Source: Enterovirga rhinocerotis
GTDB lineage: Bacteria; Pseudomonadota; Alphaproteobacteria; Rhizobiales; Beijerinckiaceae
DNA: 64,000 nt
Assembly (NCBI RefSeq): GCF_004363955.1
Contig: NZ_SNZR01000011.1
Location: 2,046,001 to 2,110,000 of the forward strand
Reading direction: 5' to 3'
A program made the translations under genes and the position numbers. Below the pieces are notes generated by a model. That model saw only the letters and a list, made by a program, of their open reading frames with translations. It was not told where the DNA came from and did no database searches. This document shows positions 54,901-63,560 of the stretch, in pieces. Position 1 is the stretch's first letter, and the number at the start of each line of letters is the position of its first letter.

Positions 54901-56103
54901 CTGGCCGACGAGTTTCCGGCGAGCCCCGGCATGCAGCGCGGCCTGTCATCGATGCTCGGCAATCTCGGCAAGCTCGATGCGCGGCTCGGCCGGGCGAGGG
55001 AGGCCATCGCGCGCTACGACGAGTCGGTCGCGATCGAGCGCCGCCTCGTCCGTGAAGACCCGCAGAACGCCGAGCGGCAGCGCACGCTCGCCATCTCCCT
55101 CGAATTCCGCGGCGAGGGTGCGAGCGCGCTGTCGGATTGGCCGACCGCTCTGAAGGTCCATTCCGAGCAGCTCGAGATCTTCCGCGGGCTGGTCGCCCGG
55201 AACTCGCTCGATCTGCGCAACCAGCGCTCGCTGGCCATCGCGCTCGCCGAGATCGGGGCCGTGCGGCGCGAGATGGGCGAGGAGCCCGCGGCGCGGGCCG
55301 CCTTCGAGGAGCGGCTCGCCATCACGCGGCGGCTCGCGGAAACCCAGCCCGACAATGCGGAGGCCAAGACCGACCTCACCATCGCCCTGCGGGACATGGC
55401 CGAGACCCGCGAGCGGGCCGGCGAGGCCGCAGGGGGGCTCGCCCTGCGCCAGGAGGGCCTCGTCCTCGCGCGCGCCCTGGCGAAGCTCGACCCCGACAAC
55501 GTCAAGCCGATGCAGCTCCTTCAGGAATTGCTGCGGGCGCTCGCGCAGATCCAGACCGAAGCCGGCGACGACGCGGGCACGCTCGCCTCCTTCGAGGAAG
55601 AGGCGGGCGTCCTTCGCCGGATGATCGTGCTCCGTCCCGGCGAGGCGAATCTCCGCGCGCTCCTGGGCACCGCGCTCCTTCAGATCGGTGCCCATAAGGG
55701 CGGGCTCGACGACCGCGCGGGGACGTTCGCGGCGCTCGACGAATCGGTGTCCGTGCTGCGCGACCTCGTCGCCATGGGCGATCCGCGCGGCCCGCGCTTT
55801 CTCGATTACGTCCTGGACGTCAGCGCGCGGATGGGTGCTGCGTTCGGGGACACGGCCCGGTCGCTCGACGCCTATCGCGCGCTCCTCGCCCTCCGGCGCG
55901 AGCGGCTTGCCCGCGAAGGCGGCCCGCAGCGCCGCATCGAGCTCGCCGGAGCGGCCATCGCCGTCGCCAAGCTGGCGCCTGACGACGCATTGCTGCGGGA
56001 GGCCGTCGCACTCCTCGACGGGCTTCCGGAGGCCGACCGGACGGACGACAGCCGCAAGCTCCGGGCGGAGGCGGACACCCTGCTGGACAAGGCGCCGGGC
56101 TGA
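52000..56103 (+). CDS. Multidomain STAND NTPase: DUF4062-like N-terminus, nSTAND1 NTPase, membrane helix, TPR array
   Basis: A 1367-residue protein. Residues 1-125 (VFRLFLSSPGDVAIERRRIA, then ECDLVLTLFKWRLGTELPP and SGTAYELLTAMEARRQG) resemble DUF4062/TIR-like sensor-effector domains. Residues 205-690 are a novel-STAND-1 NTPase: GSPFPGLESYGRRHAAVFFG opens it, Walker A is GASGSGKSS (251-259), Walker B VVLDQLDEVF (377-386), and WIVATLRADLYAAM (412-425) is the family sensor. A single helix (about 700-722) precedes a C-terminal tetratricopeptide-like array (about 740-1330). STAND proteins couple NTP-driven oligomerisation to signal or defence output. The start has a GAAGAGA ribosome site. It is monocistronic, with no linked restriction, transposase or phage genes. 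Confidence 0.88.
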   Translation: MSERVFRLFLSSPGDVAIERRRIAGVVSRLNGECAGRARIDVIRWETETYQAHATFQAQIPQSVECDLVLTLFKWRLGTELPPDFERMPTGETYPSGTAYELLTAMEARRQGAETPDVFVYRYTGSAPRPAIDDPDRERVEQEWRRLQGFFERWFLTPEGHFRAAFQTYATEDDLDDQIEHLLRRWLTEKVAAGRILAWPDAIKGSPFPGLESYGRRHAAVFFGRGRDVARAVEQWRDVAERGHPVLLVVGASGSGKSSLAKAGLLPRVTTPGVIESVDLWRAASFRPGDSPDGPLTALAASLLTDVRDLPAAEEGRGPALPELAAGGLGDATALASLLASDPAAGAAAVVDALDAIGAAEQAREKRARPVRADLVVVLDQLDEVFAPSLDPASRDDFVAALTALAATGRVWIVATLRADLYAAMLEHPGLKALKEAGATYDLAPPGPAELAEIVRRPAEAADLVFGTDPATGESVDERLLAEADRPDMLPLVQLALARLYEGRREEANPEGERTVLPFDVYAGLGGLTGIIDEVGERALAGLSPAAVRSLPQLTRSLARLETEGGLAGTLTVTPRPLAEIAPDEARRALVAALVGARLLTLSDTGDGSLVRLAHQRVLTDWGRTREIVQGSADFYRIHGEIERRRLRWEENRRADLLLPRGLPLAEAEDVVARYGEEIAPETRAFVRASRARAGRAQMLTGAAAVIFALVAIGALFQWTIARQQTQLAQTNFGVAREAVRGVVFDVVQGLSDVSGMRLDSLRTILSTVRKAADKLAGTSPGDPDLLRTRAAMFDNFARMYAGIGDIPAARTSADDAVAILRDLAKTRPEDVRVESDLGIVIVTRGTIDAQSGDVSRARQHFEEALRLARIGAQRGAADPELRKRVMVPLDRLGDARLTLGDYRGARDAYREQVEVARRELGIDPTSAALRDGLAKALFNLGYLGMESGDLDLAATSYEEAARIARALADEFPASPGMQRGLSSMLGNLGKLDARLGRAREAIARYDESVAIERRLVREDPQNAERQRTLAISLEFRGEGASALSDWPTALKVHSEQLEIFRGLVARNSLDLRNQRSLAIALAEIGAVRREMGEEPAARAAFEERLAITRRLAETQPDNAEAKTDLTIALRDMAETRERAGEAAGGLALRQEGLVLARALAKLDPDNVKPMQLLQELLRALAQIQTEAGDDAGTLASFEEEAGVLRRMIVLRPGEANLRALLGTALLQIGAHKGGLDDRAGTFAALDESVSVLRDLVAMGDPRGPRFLDYVLDVSARMGAAFGDTARSLDAYRALLALRRERLAREGGPQRRIELAGAAIAVAKLAPDDALLREAVALLDGLPEADRTDDSRKLRAEADTLLDKAPG

Positions 56104-56149
56104 GGCGCCGGGCTGAGGCGCCCGGCCGACGACGGCGAGCCGGTCGCCG

Positions 56150-56722
56150 CTACCAGGCCGGAGCCGCGGCCATCGCAGGCTGAACCGAATCGAACGGATA
56201 CGCCGCCTCGATCACGTAGGGGCCGCCGCCGACCGAATCCCGGGAGGAGAGCAGGACGAAGCGCTCCGCCGTGAAGCGCAGCGTCGGGAAGAACCCGGCC
56301 CGTGCGATGAAGGTGGCGACCTCGGCGGCCCTCACGTCGCGCAGGCGCGCCAAGGTGACGTGCGGCGTGTATTTCCGGCCCTCGGGCTCGAGCCCGGCCT
56401 GCCGTGCCAGCTTTTCCTGTGCCGTCTGGAAGCGGGCGAGATCGGTGCTGGGGGCGACCCGGGCGAACAGGGACCGGGGCCTGTCCCCGCCGAAGCTGCC
56501 GAGAGCGTCGAGGGTCACGTCGATCGGCCCGCGCCGCCGCGATTCGGCGAGAAGCGCGAAGAGATCGCGCGCGGTGGCTCCGTCCACATCGCCGAAGAAG
56601 CGCAAGGTGACGTGATAGTTCTCTCGGTCGATCCAGCGCGCACCCGGCAGGCCGCCGCGCAGCATCGTCAGCGCGTCCGCCGCAGCGTCGGGGATTTCGA
56701 GGGCGGTGAACAGGCGCGGCAT
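56150..56722 (-). CDS. thpR: RNA 2',3'-cyclic phosphodiesterase (ThpR/LigT)
   Basis: A 190-residue 2H-family phosphodiesterase that opens 2',3'-cyclic RNA ends. Both catalytic HxTx motifs are visible: ENYHVTLRFFGDV and KYTPHVTLARLRD. The N-terminus MPRLFTALEIPDAAADAL and the intervening arginine-rich region are standard, as is the length. It converges on the STAND gene end with a 46-base gap. Confidence 0.94.
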   Translation of the reverse strand: MPRLFTALEIPDAAADALTMLRGGLPGARWIDRENYHVTLRFFGDVDGATARDLFALLAESRRRGPIDVTLDALGSFGGDRPRSLFARVAPSTDLARFQTAQEKLARQAGLEPEGRKYTPHVTLARLRDVRAAEVATFIARAGFFPTLRFTAERFVLLSSRDSVGGGPYVIEAAYPFDSVQPAMAAAPAW

Positions 56723-56856
56723 GGCATCCTCCGGGGCTGATCCCGCCTATCGGACCTGCAAAAGACGCCCGCAAGACGGCGTCGGGGTGAGCGGGCGCAC
56801 GTGCCGCAGATGACGGCCGTGGCGGAAATCTCCCGAATCCCGTATCGCATGTCCTC

Positions 56857-57291
56857 ATGGCATGGTCCGGGCAGATGCGGCTTGCGACGGCGCGACTTCT
56901 CGCGCTGGTCTCGGCCGTCATGCTCGCCCTCGCTCCGATCGGAAGCGCCTACGCGCATGCCGGTCACGACCATGCCGGTCCGGGCCACGCCTCCCATGTC
57001 CGGGACGCGGCGCCGCCCGCCGGATCGATCTCCGCCCATGCGGGTTGCGAGACGCTCGCCGCCGCCGACAGCGGGGCCGATCTCTCCGCGTCGCCCGACG
57101 GATCGGGCCCCTCGACGCCGGCAGCCCATCCCGATTGCTGCTGGACCTGGCACGTCTCCGCCATCCCAGCCGCCACCGGCCTCGCGACCAAGCTCCCTCT
57201 TCGCGGCTCTCCGATCATCGCCGCTGACCGTACCGCTCCGCCGGACGCGGTGCGCGAGCGCCTGCCCGAGCCCCCGAGACCCTCCGCCTGA
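56857..57291 (+). CDS. Small His/Cys-containing periplasmic protein at the head of a metal-efflux operon
   Basis: A 144-residue exported protein. A hydrophobic signal region (LLALVSAVMLALAPIGSAYA) is followed by a histidine cluster HAGHDHAGPGHASH and a downstream DCCWTWH. The cluster fits metal coordination, in line with the adaptor and pump that follow. It resembles the short metal-binding proteins (DUF2946-like) in copper or cobalt loci, but the assignment is tentative. It lies 74 bases before the adaptor gene. Confidence 0.75.
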   Translation: MAWSGQMRLATARLLALVSAVMLALAPIGSAYAHAGHDHAGPGHASHVRDAAPPAGSISAHAGCETLAAADSGADLSASPDGSGPSTPAAHPDCCWTWHVSAIPAATGLATKLPLRGSPIIAADRTAPPDAVRERLPEPPRPSA

Positions 57292-57365
57292 CGAACGGGG
57301 CGCCCCGTGCGCCCCATGCCGCCGCACGTGCCGCGGCGGTTCCGGTCCAGGTGGAGATGGTTTCG

Positions 57366-59054
57366 ATGCGATTTCTCGTCCGCGCCGCCCTGATGGCGGC
57401 CGTTTTGGCCACCGCCCCGTTCGGCGGGGGTGGCGCGCATGCCCATGAGGGGCACGATCACGGCGACCAGCCGGCGACGGCGACCCCGATCGCGCCTCGT
57501 GGCTCGTCCGTCACCGACACGCTCGAACTCGTCGCCGTCGCCCGTTCGGGCACGCTGACGATCCATCTCGACCGCTTCGCCACCAACGAGCCGGTCTCCG
57601 GCGCGACCGTCGAGGTCGAGGCCCCGGACGGTTCGACCGGCACCGCCAGCGCGACCGAGCCGGGCAGCTACCGGATCGCCGCGCCGTGGAGCGAGAAGGC
57701 AGGCGAGCACGAGATCACCATCGTCGTGACGGCGGACGGCTCGACCGACGTCTTCCCCGTCATGCTCGATATCCACGAGCCCGAGGGCGCCGCCGCTCCC
57801 ACCGCGAAGACGTCGTGGTTCACGACGCCCGCCTTCGCGACCGAGATCGGGAAGCGGGTCGGGCAGGACGGCGTGCTCGCCGTCGCCATCGGCAGCTTCC
57901 TCGCCGGCATCGTCGTCGCCCTCCTGCTGCGCCGCCGCTCGCGCTCCGCCGCGGCCCTCGTCGCCGTCCTCGCCCTCGCCACCCCCGTCACGCTCGTGCG
58001 GGCCCACGGCAATCACGAGGCCGCGACGCCCGCATCGGGGCCGAAGCTCGGCTCGCGCGATCAGGCCCAGCGGATGCAGGACGGCAATCTCTTCGTCCCG
58101 AAGCCGACGCAGCACCTCCTGGCGGTGCGCACCCTCGTGACGGAGGAGGCGACCCATCGCACCGCCGTCGAACTGCCCGGCCGCATCATCGCCGATCCGA
58201 ACGGCAGCGGGCTCGTCCAGTCCGCCCAGGGCGGGCGCCTCAGCGCGCCGCCCGACGGCTTTCCCCGGCTCGGAGCGCCGGTGAAGAAGGGCGACATCCT
58301 CGCCTACGCGACGCCGCCCGTGCAGCTCGTGGACAGCTCCGACATGATGCAGCGGCAGGGCGAGCTCGACCAGCAGATCGCCATCCTCGAGAAGCGCGTC
58401 GTGCGCTTCCAGGCCCTCGCGAAGAGCAACATCGTCAGCCAGGTCCAGCTCGACGAGGCGCGGGAGGAACTGCGCGGCCTGCGCGAGCGCCGGGAAGGCC
58501 TCGACCGGATCCGGACGGCGCCGGAAGCGCTGATCTCGCCGATCGACGGCATCGTCGCCGAGGTGAATGCAGTCGCCGGCCAGATCGCCCAGCCCAGCGC
58601 GATCGTCTTCCAGGTCATCGATCCGAAGCGGCTCCTGGTGGAGGCCCTGAGCTTCGAGGCCCCCTCCGAACTCGGCGATGCGACCGGACGCCTGGCGACG
58701 GGGGATGCCTTCAAGCTGCGCCTGCTCGGCGCGGGGCTCGCCGACCGAAACCAGGCCGTCCCGGTCCATTTCGCGATCGAGGGCGACGCCTCCGGCCTGC
58801 GGATCGGCAAGTTCGTCACCGTCACCGCCAGCCGCGCCGACGGCAAGGCGGGCATCGCCGTCCCGCGGGCGAGCATCGTGCGCGGCGGGAACGGCCAGAG
58901 CCTCGTCTTCGAGAAGACCGCACCCGAAACGTTCGAGCCACGCGAGGTGCGGATCGACCCGCTGGACGGCGAGCGGGTCATCGTCGCGGCCGGCATCGGG
59001 GCGGGCAAGCGCGTCGTGACCGACGGCGCCGAACTGCTCAATCAGGTCCGGTGA
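57366..59054 (+). CDS. RND efflux periplasmic adaptor (CzcB-like) with an N-terminal beta domain and membrane helix
   Basis: A 562-residue membrane-fusion protein. The signal peptide is followed by a His-rich start (HAHEGHDHGDQ), an immunoglobulin-like domain (about 40-150) and a hydrophobic helix (VLAVAIGSFLAGIVVALLL). A second His site (RAHGNHEAATP) precedes the adaptor core: a barrel-sandwich (QSAQGGRLSAPPDGFPRLGA), a coiled-coil hairpin (EKRVVRFQALAKSNIVSQVQ) and a C-terminal beta barrel. The N-terminal addition is unusual for CzcB. The ATG at 57366 has a GGAG site; two in-frame starts lie just upstream. It ends seven bases before the pump gene. Confidence 0.88.
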   Translation: MRFLVRAALMAAVLATAPFGGGGAHAHEGHDHGDQPATATPIAPRGSSVTDTLELVAVARSGTLTIHLDRFATNEPVSGATVEVEAPDGSTGTASATEPGSYRIAAPWSEKAGEHEITIVVTADGSTDVFPVMLDIHEPEGAAAPTAKTSWFTTPAFATEIGKRVGQDGVLAVAIGSFLAGIVVALLLRRRSRSAAALVAVLALATPVTLVRAHGNHEAATPASGPKLGSRDQAQRMQDGNLFVPKPTQHLLAVRTLVTEEATHRTAVELPGRIIADPNGSGLVQSAQGGRLSAPPDGFPRLGAPVKKGDILAYATPPVQLVDSSDMMQRQGELDQQIAILEKRVVRFQALAKSNIVSQVQLDEAREELRGLRERREGLDRIRTAPEALISPIDGIVAEVNAVAGQIAQPSAIVFQVIDPKRLLVEALSFEAPSELGDATGRLATGDAFKLRLLGAGLADRNQAVPVHFAIEGDASGLRIGKFVTVTASRADGKAGIAVPRASIVRGGNGQSLVFEKTAPETFEPREVRIDPLDGERVIVAAGIGAGKRVVTDGAELLNQVR

Positions 59055-59061
59055 ACGCGCC

Positions 59062-62000
59062 ATGTTCACCTTCCTCGTCACCCAATCGCTCCGGAACCGC
59101 CTCCTCGTCTGCGCGCTCTCCGGCGCGCTGGTGCTGCTCGGCCTGTTCTCGGTCACGAAGCTGCCCGTCGACGTCCTGCCGGACCTCAACCGTCCGACCG
59201 TGACCATCATGACCGAGGCCGAAGGCCTCGCGCCGCAGGAGGTCGAGCAACTCGTCAGCTTCCCGATCGAATCGCAGATGAACGGCCTGCCGGGCGTCAC
59301 GCGCGTCCGTTCGGTCTCCGGCGTCGGCCTCTCGATCGTCTATGTCGAGTTCGGCTGGGACACGGAGATCTACCGGAACCGCCAGCAGGTCGCCGAACGC
59401 CTCGCGATGCTGAGGTCGCAGCTGCCGCCGACGGTCAGCCCGAGCATGGGACCGGTCTCGTCCCTGATGGGCCAGATCCTTCTCGTCGCCCTGACCTCGG
59501 ACACGCTCTCGCCGATGGAGTTGCGGGACATCGCCGATTTCACGATCCGGCCGCGCCTCCTCTCCATCCCGGGCGTCGCACAGGTCATCCCGATGGGCGG
59601 CGAGGTGCGTCAGTACCGGATCGCTCCGCAGCCGGCGGCGCTCCGCGCGCTCGGCGTCACCTATCCGCAGGTCGAGCAGGCCCTCGCCTCCTTCGGCGCC
59701 AATGCGGGCGGCGGCTTCACGGACCAGCATTCGCGCGAATACCTGATCCGCAATATCGGCCGGACGCTCAGCCTCGACGATCTGCGCGGCCTCGTGGTCG
59801 CGCGCACGGCGACCGGCCCCGTCTATCTGCACCAGGTCGCGACGGTCGATTTCGGCGCCCGGACGAAGCGCGGCGATTCCGGGTTCATGGGCCGCCCCGC
59901 GGTCACGATCTCCGTCGAGAAGCAGCCATCGGTCGACACGATCAAGCTGACCGAGGAGGTCGAGCAGGCGCTCCGCGAGATCAGCGCCACGCTGCCCGCC
60001 GGCACGAAGACCGACCAGATCATGTTCCGGCAGGCGAACTTCATCGAGAGCTCGATCTCGAATGTCGAGCGCGTGCTGGTCGAGGCGGTGGTGGTCGTCG
60101 CCATCATCCTGTTCGCGTTCCTGCTGAACGTCCGGACGACGGCGATCTCGCTGACCGCGATCCCGGTCTCGGTCCTCGCCACCGCGGTGATCTTCTATTT
60201 CGCGGGCCTGTCCATCAACACGATGACGCTCGGCGGCCTCGCCATCGCGGTCGGCGAACTCGTCGACGACGCCGTGGTCGACGTCGAGAACATCTTCCGG
60301 CGGCTGCGGGAGAACCGCGAGCGCGAGAAGCCCGAACCCGTCTTCGACATCGTCGTGCGCGCTTCACAGGAGGTGCGGTCCGGCATCGTCTACGCGACGA
60401 TGATCGTGGTCCTCGTCTTCGTGCCGCTCTTCGCGCTGTCGGGGATCGAGGGGCGGCTCTTCGCGCCGCTCGGGCAGGCCTACATCATCTCGATCCTGGC
60501 CAGCCTCGTCGTCTCCATCACCCTCACGCCGGTGATGGCCTATTACCTCCTGCCGAGCATCCTCCATAAGCACCGCGAGGAGAGCCGCTTCATCGCCTGG
60601 CTGAAGCGCGGCAACCGCGCGCTGCTGGAAGCCGTCTTCGGCATGCCGAAGCGGGTGATCGGCCTCGCCGCCGCGGCGGTGGTCGTCGCGGCGATCGGCG
60701 CCGTCTTCCTGCCGCGCGCCTTCCTGCCGCCCTTCAACGAGGGCACGCTCACGATCAACGTCACCTTCCAGCCGGGCATCTCGCTCGCCGAATCGAGCCG
60801 CGTCGCCGCCATCGCCGAGAAGCTGATCGCGGAGATGCCGGACGTGACGACGGTCGGCCGCCGCACGGGGCGCGCCGAGCTCGACGAGCATGCCGAAGGC
60901 GTCCACGTCTCCGAGATCGAGGTGAACCTCAAACCGGGAGCGAGGCCGAAGGTCGAGTTCATCGCCGATGTCCGCGACCGGCTCTCCTCCCTCCCGGTCG
61001 CGATGAATGTCGGCCAGCCGATCTCCCACCGGCTCGACCACATGCTCTCGGGCGTCCGGGCGGAGATCGCCCTCAAGATCTTCGGCGAGGACCTCGACAC
61101 CCTGCGCTCCCTCGCCGAAAGCCTGCGCGCGAAGATGGCCGGCATTCCCGGCATCACGGACCTTCAGGTCGAGCGTCAGGTTCGCATCCCGCAGCTCGAG
61201 ATCCGGGTCGATTACGGCCGGGCCTCGCTCTACGGCATCCAGCCGGCCGTCGTCGTCGACCAGTTGAGCCGCCTGTCGAACGGCAGCGTCGTCTCGCGCG
61301 TCGTCGATGGCTTCCGGCGCTACGACGTCGTGATGCGGCTGCCGGATTCGGAGCGCACCACCCAGCGCCTCGGCGACCTCCTGATCGAGACGCCGACCGG
61401 ATGGGTGCCGGCCCGGCAGGTCGCCGAGTTCCGCGAGACGGACGGGCCGAACCAGATCCTGCGCGAGAACTCGCGCCGCCGGATCGCCGTCCAGGCCAAC
61501 AGCGACGGCAAGACCGACATGGCGAAGATCGTGGCCGACATCCGCGGCGCGATCGCCGAGACGACGCTCCCGGCCGGCTACGCCGTCGCGCTGGAGGGCA
61601 ACTTCCAGGCCCAGGAGGAGGCGAGCCGGACGATCGGCGTCCTCTCCCTCCTGTCCTTCGGGCTGATCTTCGCGATCCTCTACAGCCGCTTCAAATCGGC
61701 CGTCTACGCGCTGATCATCCTCTGCAGCGTCCCTCTCGCGCTGATCGGGGCCGTCGCCGCGCTCTGGATCGTCGGCCAGCCGCTCTCCGTCGCCTCCATG
61801 GTCGGCTTCATTACGCTGACCGGCATCGCGGCGCGGAACGGCATCCTGAAGGTCGCCCACTACATCAACCTGCATCTGCAGGAAGGCATGCCCTTCGGCC
61901 GCGAACTCGTCATCCGGGGCTCGCTGGAACGGCTGACGCCGGTCCTGATGACGGCGCTCTCGGCCGGCGTCGCGCTCGTGCCCCTCCTCATCGGGGCCGA

Positions 62001-62178
62001 CGAGCCGGGGAAGGAGATCCTGCACCCGGTCGCGGTCACGATCTTCGGCGGCCTCATCAGCGCGACCCTGCTCGACACCGTGCTGACGCCGATCCTGTTC
62101 CTGCTGTTCGGACGCAAGTCGCTCGAGCGGCTCGCCGAGAGCCGGGCCGCCGGCCTCACCCCGGCCGAAGCCTTCTGA
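59062..62178 (+). CDS. Heavy-metal-efflux RND pump (CzcA/CusA family)
   Basis: A 1038-residue inner-membrane proton-driven pump of the HME-RND class. It has 12 helices and two large periplasmic loops. Helix 4 carries GGLAIAVGELVDDAVVDVENI, whose acidic residues conduct protons. The loop signatures QVERQVRIPQLEIRVDYGRA and the C-terminal ALSAGVALVPLLIGADEPGKEILHPVAVTIF are family landmarks. With the adaptor it would export Co, Zn, Ni, Cd or Cu; the metal is not certain. No outer-membrane channel gene (CzcC) is in the operon. Confidence 0.94.
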   Translation: MFTFLVTQSLRNRLLVCALSGALVLLGLFSVTKLPVDVLPDLNRPTVTIMTEAEGLAPQEVEQLVSFPIESQMNGLPGVTRVRSVSGVGLSIVYVEFGWDTEIYRNRQQVAERLAMLRSQLPPTVSPSMGPVSSLMGQILLVALTSDTLSPMELRDIADFTIRPRLLSIPGVAQVIPMGGEVRQYRIAPQPAALRALGVTYPQVEQALASFGANAGGGFTDQHSREYLIRNIGRTLSLDDLRGLVVARTATGPVYLHQVATVDFGARTKRGDSGFMGRPAVTISVEKQPSVDTIKLTEEVEQALREISATLPAGTKTDQIMFRQANFIESSISNVERVLVEAVVVVAIILFAFLLNVRTTAISLTAIPVSVLATAVIFYFAGLSINTMTLGGLAIAVGELVDDAVVDVENIFRRLRENREREKPEPVFDIVVRASQEVRSGIVYATMIVVLVFVPLFALSGIEGRLFAPLGQAYIISILASLVVSITLTPVMAYYLLPSILHKHREESRFIAWLKRGNRALLEAVFGMPKRVIGLAAAAVVVAAIGAVFLPRAFLPPFNEGTLTINVTFQPGISLAESSRVAAIAEKLIAEMPDVTTVGRRTGRAELDEHAEGVHVSEIEVNLKPGARPKVEFIADVRDRLSSLPVAMNVGQPISHRLDHMLSGVRAEIALKIFGEDLDTLRSLAESLRAKMAGIPGITDLQVERQVRIPQLEIRVDYGRASLYGIQPAVVVDQLSRLSNGSVVSRVVDGFRRYDVVMRLPDSERTTQRLGDLLIETPTGWVPARQVAEFRETDGPNQILRENSRRRIAVQANSDGKTDMAKIVADIRGAIAETTLPAGYAVALEGNFQAQEEASRTIGVLSLLSFGLIFAILYSRFKSAVYALIILCSVPLALIGAVAALWIVGQPLSVASMVGFITLTGIAARNGILKVAHYINLHLQEGMPFGRELVIRGSLERLTPVLMTALSAGVALVPLLIGADEPGKEILHPVAVTIFGGLISATLLDTVLTPILFLLFGRKSLERLAESRAAGLTPAEAF

Positions 62179-62200
62179 CGATCATCCCAAGGAGAGAACC

Positions 62201-62608
62201 ATGCGCTTCCCGATCCTGACCCTCGCGGCCGCTCTTGCGGTCGCAACGCCGCTCGCGGCCCTCGCCCACGGTCCCGCGAAGGGCGGCAAGACCGTCGCCC
62301 TCCCCGCGACCGGCCCCAATGGCGGCGCGATGGCCTCGGCCGACGGCCACCCGATCGAGATGGTCGCCTCCGATACGGAACTGACCTTCTACATCCAGGA
62401 CGAGGACGGAAAGCCCATGGCGACCAAGGGGCTCACCGGCCGAGCCATCGTCACGCAGGGGGGCAAGAACGCGACGGTGAGCCTCGCCGCTTCCGAGCCG
62501 AACCAGCTCAAGGGGCCGCTCGCGGCTCCGCTCGCCGCCGGCGCGAAGATCGTGTTCTCGGCCCGCATCCACGGCCACGGCATGCAGGCCCGTTTCGAGA
62601 AGAAATAG
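62201..62608 (+). CDS. Small periplasmic protein at the end of the metal-efflux operon
   Basis: A 135-residue exported protein (signal MRFPILTLAAALAVATPLAA). The mature part has SADGHPIEMVASDTELTFYI and ends ARIHGHGMQARFEKK. It looks like an immunoglobulin-type beta domain with a few His residues. It starts 22 bases past the pump stop with a GGAGAG ribosome site, so it is operonic. A role as a periplasmic metal chaperone is inference. Confidence 0.85.
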   Translation: MRFPILTLAAALAVATPLAALAHGPAKGGKTVALPATGPNGGAMASADGHPIEMVASDTELTFYIQDEDGKPMATKGLTGRAIVTQGGKNATVSLAASEPNQLKGPLAAPLAAGAKIVFSARIHGHGMQARFEKK

Positions 62609-62623
62609 GCCCGGAGCCATCCC

Positions 62624-63337
62624 TCACGGATAGGGCTTCAGGACCGCGATCTTCGCCTCTCCATCGGTGAAGTAGCGGTCCCCGCCGCCGTTGCGGCGGT
62701 CCTGCGTCGCGCCCGAGCCGGGGATCTCGTAGCTGCGCTCGACCGCCCCGGCGGCGGTCAGGTCGGCGATGACGAGATCGCGCTCGGCATCGACGTCCGG
62801 CCCGATATGGTGCGTGATCTGCCCCGTATCGTGGCTGACGCCCGATCCGACATCGAGGCTCGCCGAGCCGAGCCAGGTGTCGCGCCCGTCCTGCTTGTCG
62901 GGCATCAGCCAGAACCGCACGTGGTGACGGCGGTTCGGGCTCGTGCCGATCTCCTTCTCGAAGGTCAGCGTCTGCGGGCGCCCTTGAAACAGGAGGGTCG
63001 AGACCGGCGCGTCGGGAAAGGGCTTTCGGAAGAGGACGTCGAGCCCGATCTCGACCGAGGTCGCGAGCGTGATCGGATCGGCCGTGTCCCAGCCCGCCTC
63101 GGCGAAGGCGCGGATCACCGCGGCCTTGTCCCCGACGAGCCCGACATTGATCGGATCGCCCGGAATGCCGGCCGTCGTCTGCGTCAGCATCGGGTTCTGT
63201 GCGCCGCCCCAGAAGCGCTCCGCCGTCTTCCACAGCTCCGGCGCGACGAGATAGGCGGCGAAGCCGTAGGCGAGGAAGATGATCCCCAGGAGGCGCGTCC
63301 TGCGAAAGCGCCTCGCCCTCTCCCGGCTATCGCTCAT
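62624..63337 (-). CDS. LssY C-terminal domain protein
   Basis: A 237-residue membrane-anchored protein. The N-terminal helix (LLGIIFLAYGFAAYLVAPEL) is followed by an LssY_C domain (AVIRAFAEAGWDTADPITLA, RHHVRFWL, GVSHDTGQITHHIGPDVDAE). In larger proteins this domain is fused to a PAP2 phosphatase or found in LPS-related loci; here it is alone. ATG at 63337 is chosen; a GTG three codons upstream is equally open. It converges on the metal-efflux operon. Confidence 0.85.
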   Translation of the reverse strand: MSDSRERARRFRRTRLLGIIFLAYGFAAYLVAPELWKTAERFWGGAQNPMLTQTTAGIPGDPINVGLVGDKAAVIRAFAEAGWDTADPITLATSVEIGLDVLFRKPFPDAPVSTLLFQGRPQTLTFEKEIGTSPNRRHHVRFWLMPDKQDGRDTWLGSASLDVGSGVSHDTGQITHHIGPDVDAERDLVIADLTAAGAVERSYEIPGSGATQDRRNGGGDRYFTDGEAKIAVLKPYP

Positions 63338-63446
63338 CGCCGCCACCCTGAAGGCGACGCGGGGGAAACATAACGTTCCTCATGCCGAGGCGGCGACCGA
63401 CGGTCGCCCTCGCGGCACGCATCCGATCGTCGGTCGGTCGAGGCTC

Positions 63447-63480
63447 GGCACCCAAGTCGACCGTTGCCGGCTTGGGTGCC
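63447..63480. repeat. 10-bp inverted repeat downstream of pckA
   Basis: Perfect arms GGCACCCAAG (63447-63456) and CTTGGGTGCC (63471-63480) are separated by 14 bases. A smaller palindrome (GGCGACCG-A-CGGTCGCC) lies at 63392-63408. Both sit in the 223-base gap between the end of pckA and the LssY-type gene. Neither has a T run, so a terminator or attenuator role is uncertain. Confidence 0.45.
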
Positions 63481-63560
63481 CTTCGGAGCGCATCTCGGGA
63501 ACACCCGGGGTGCGGGCCGAGCGACTCAGGATGAGGAGGGAGAATGTCTCCCTCCCCGCG

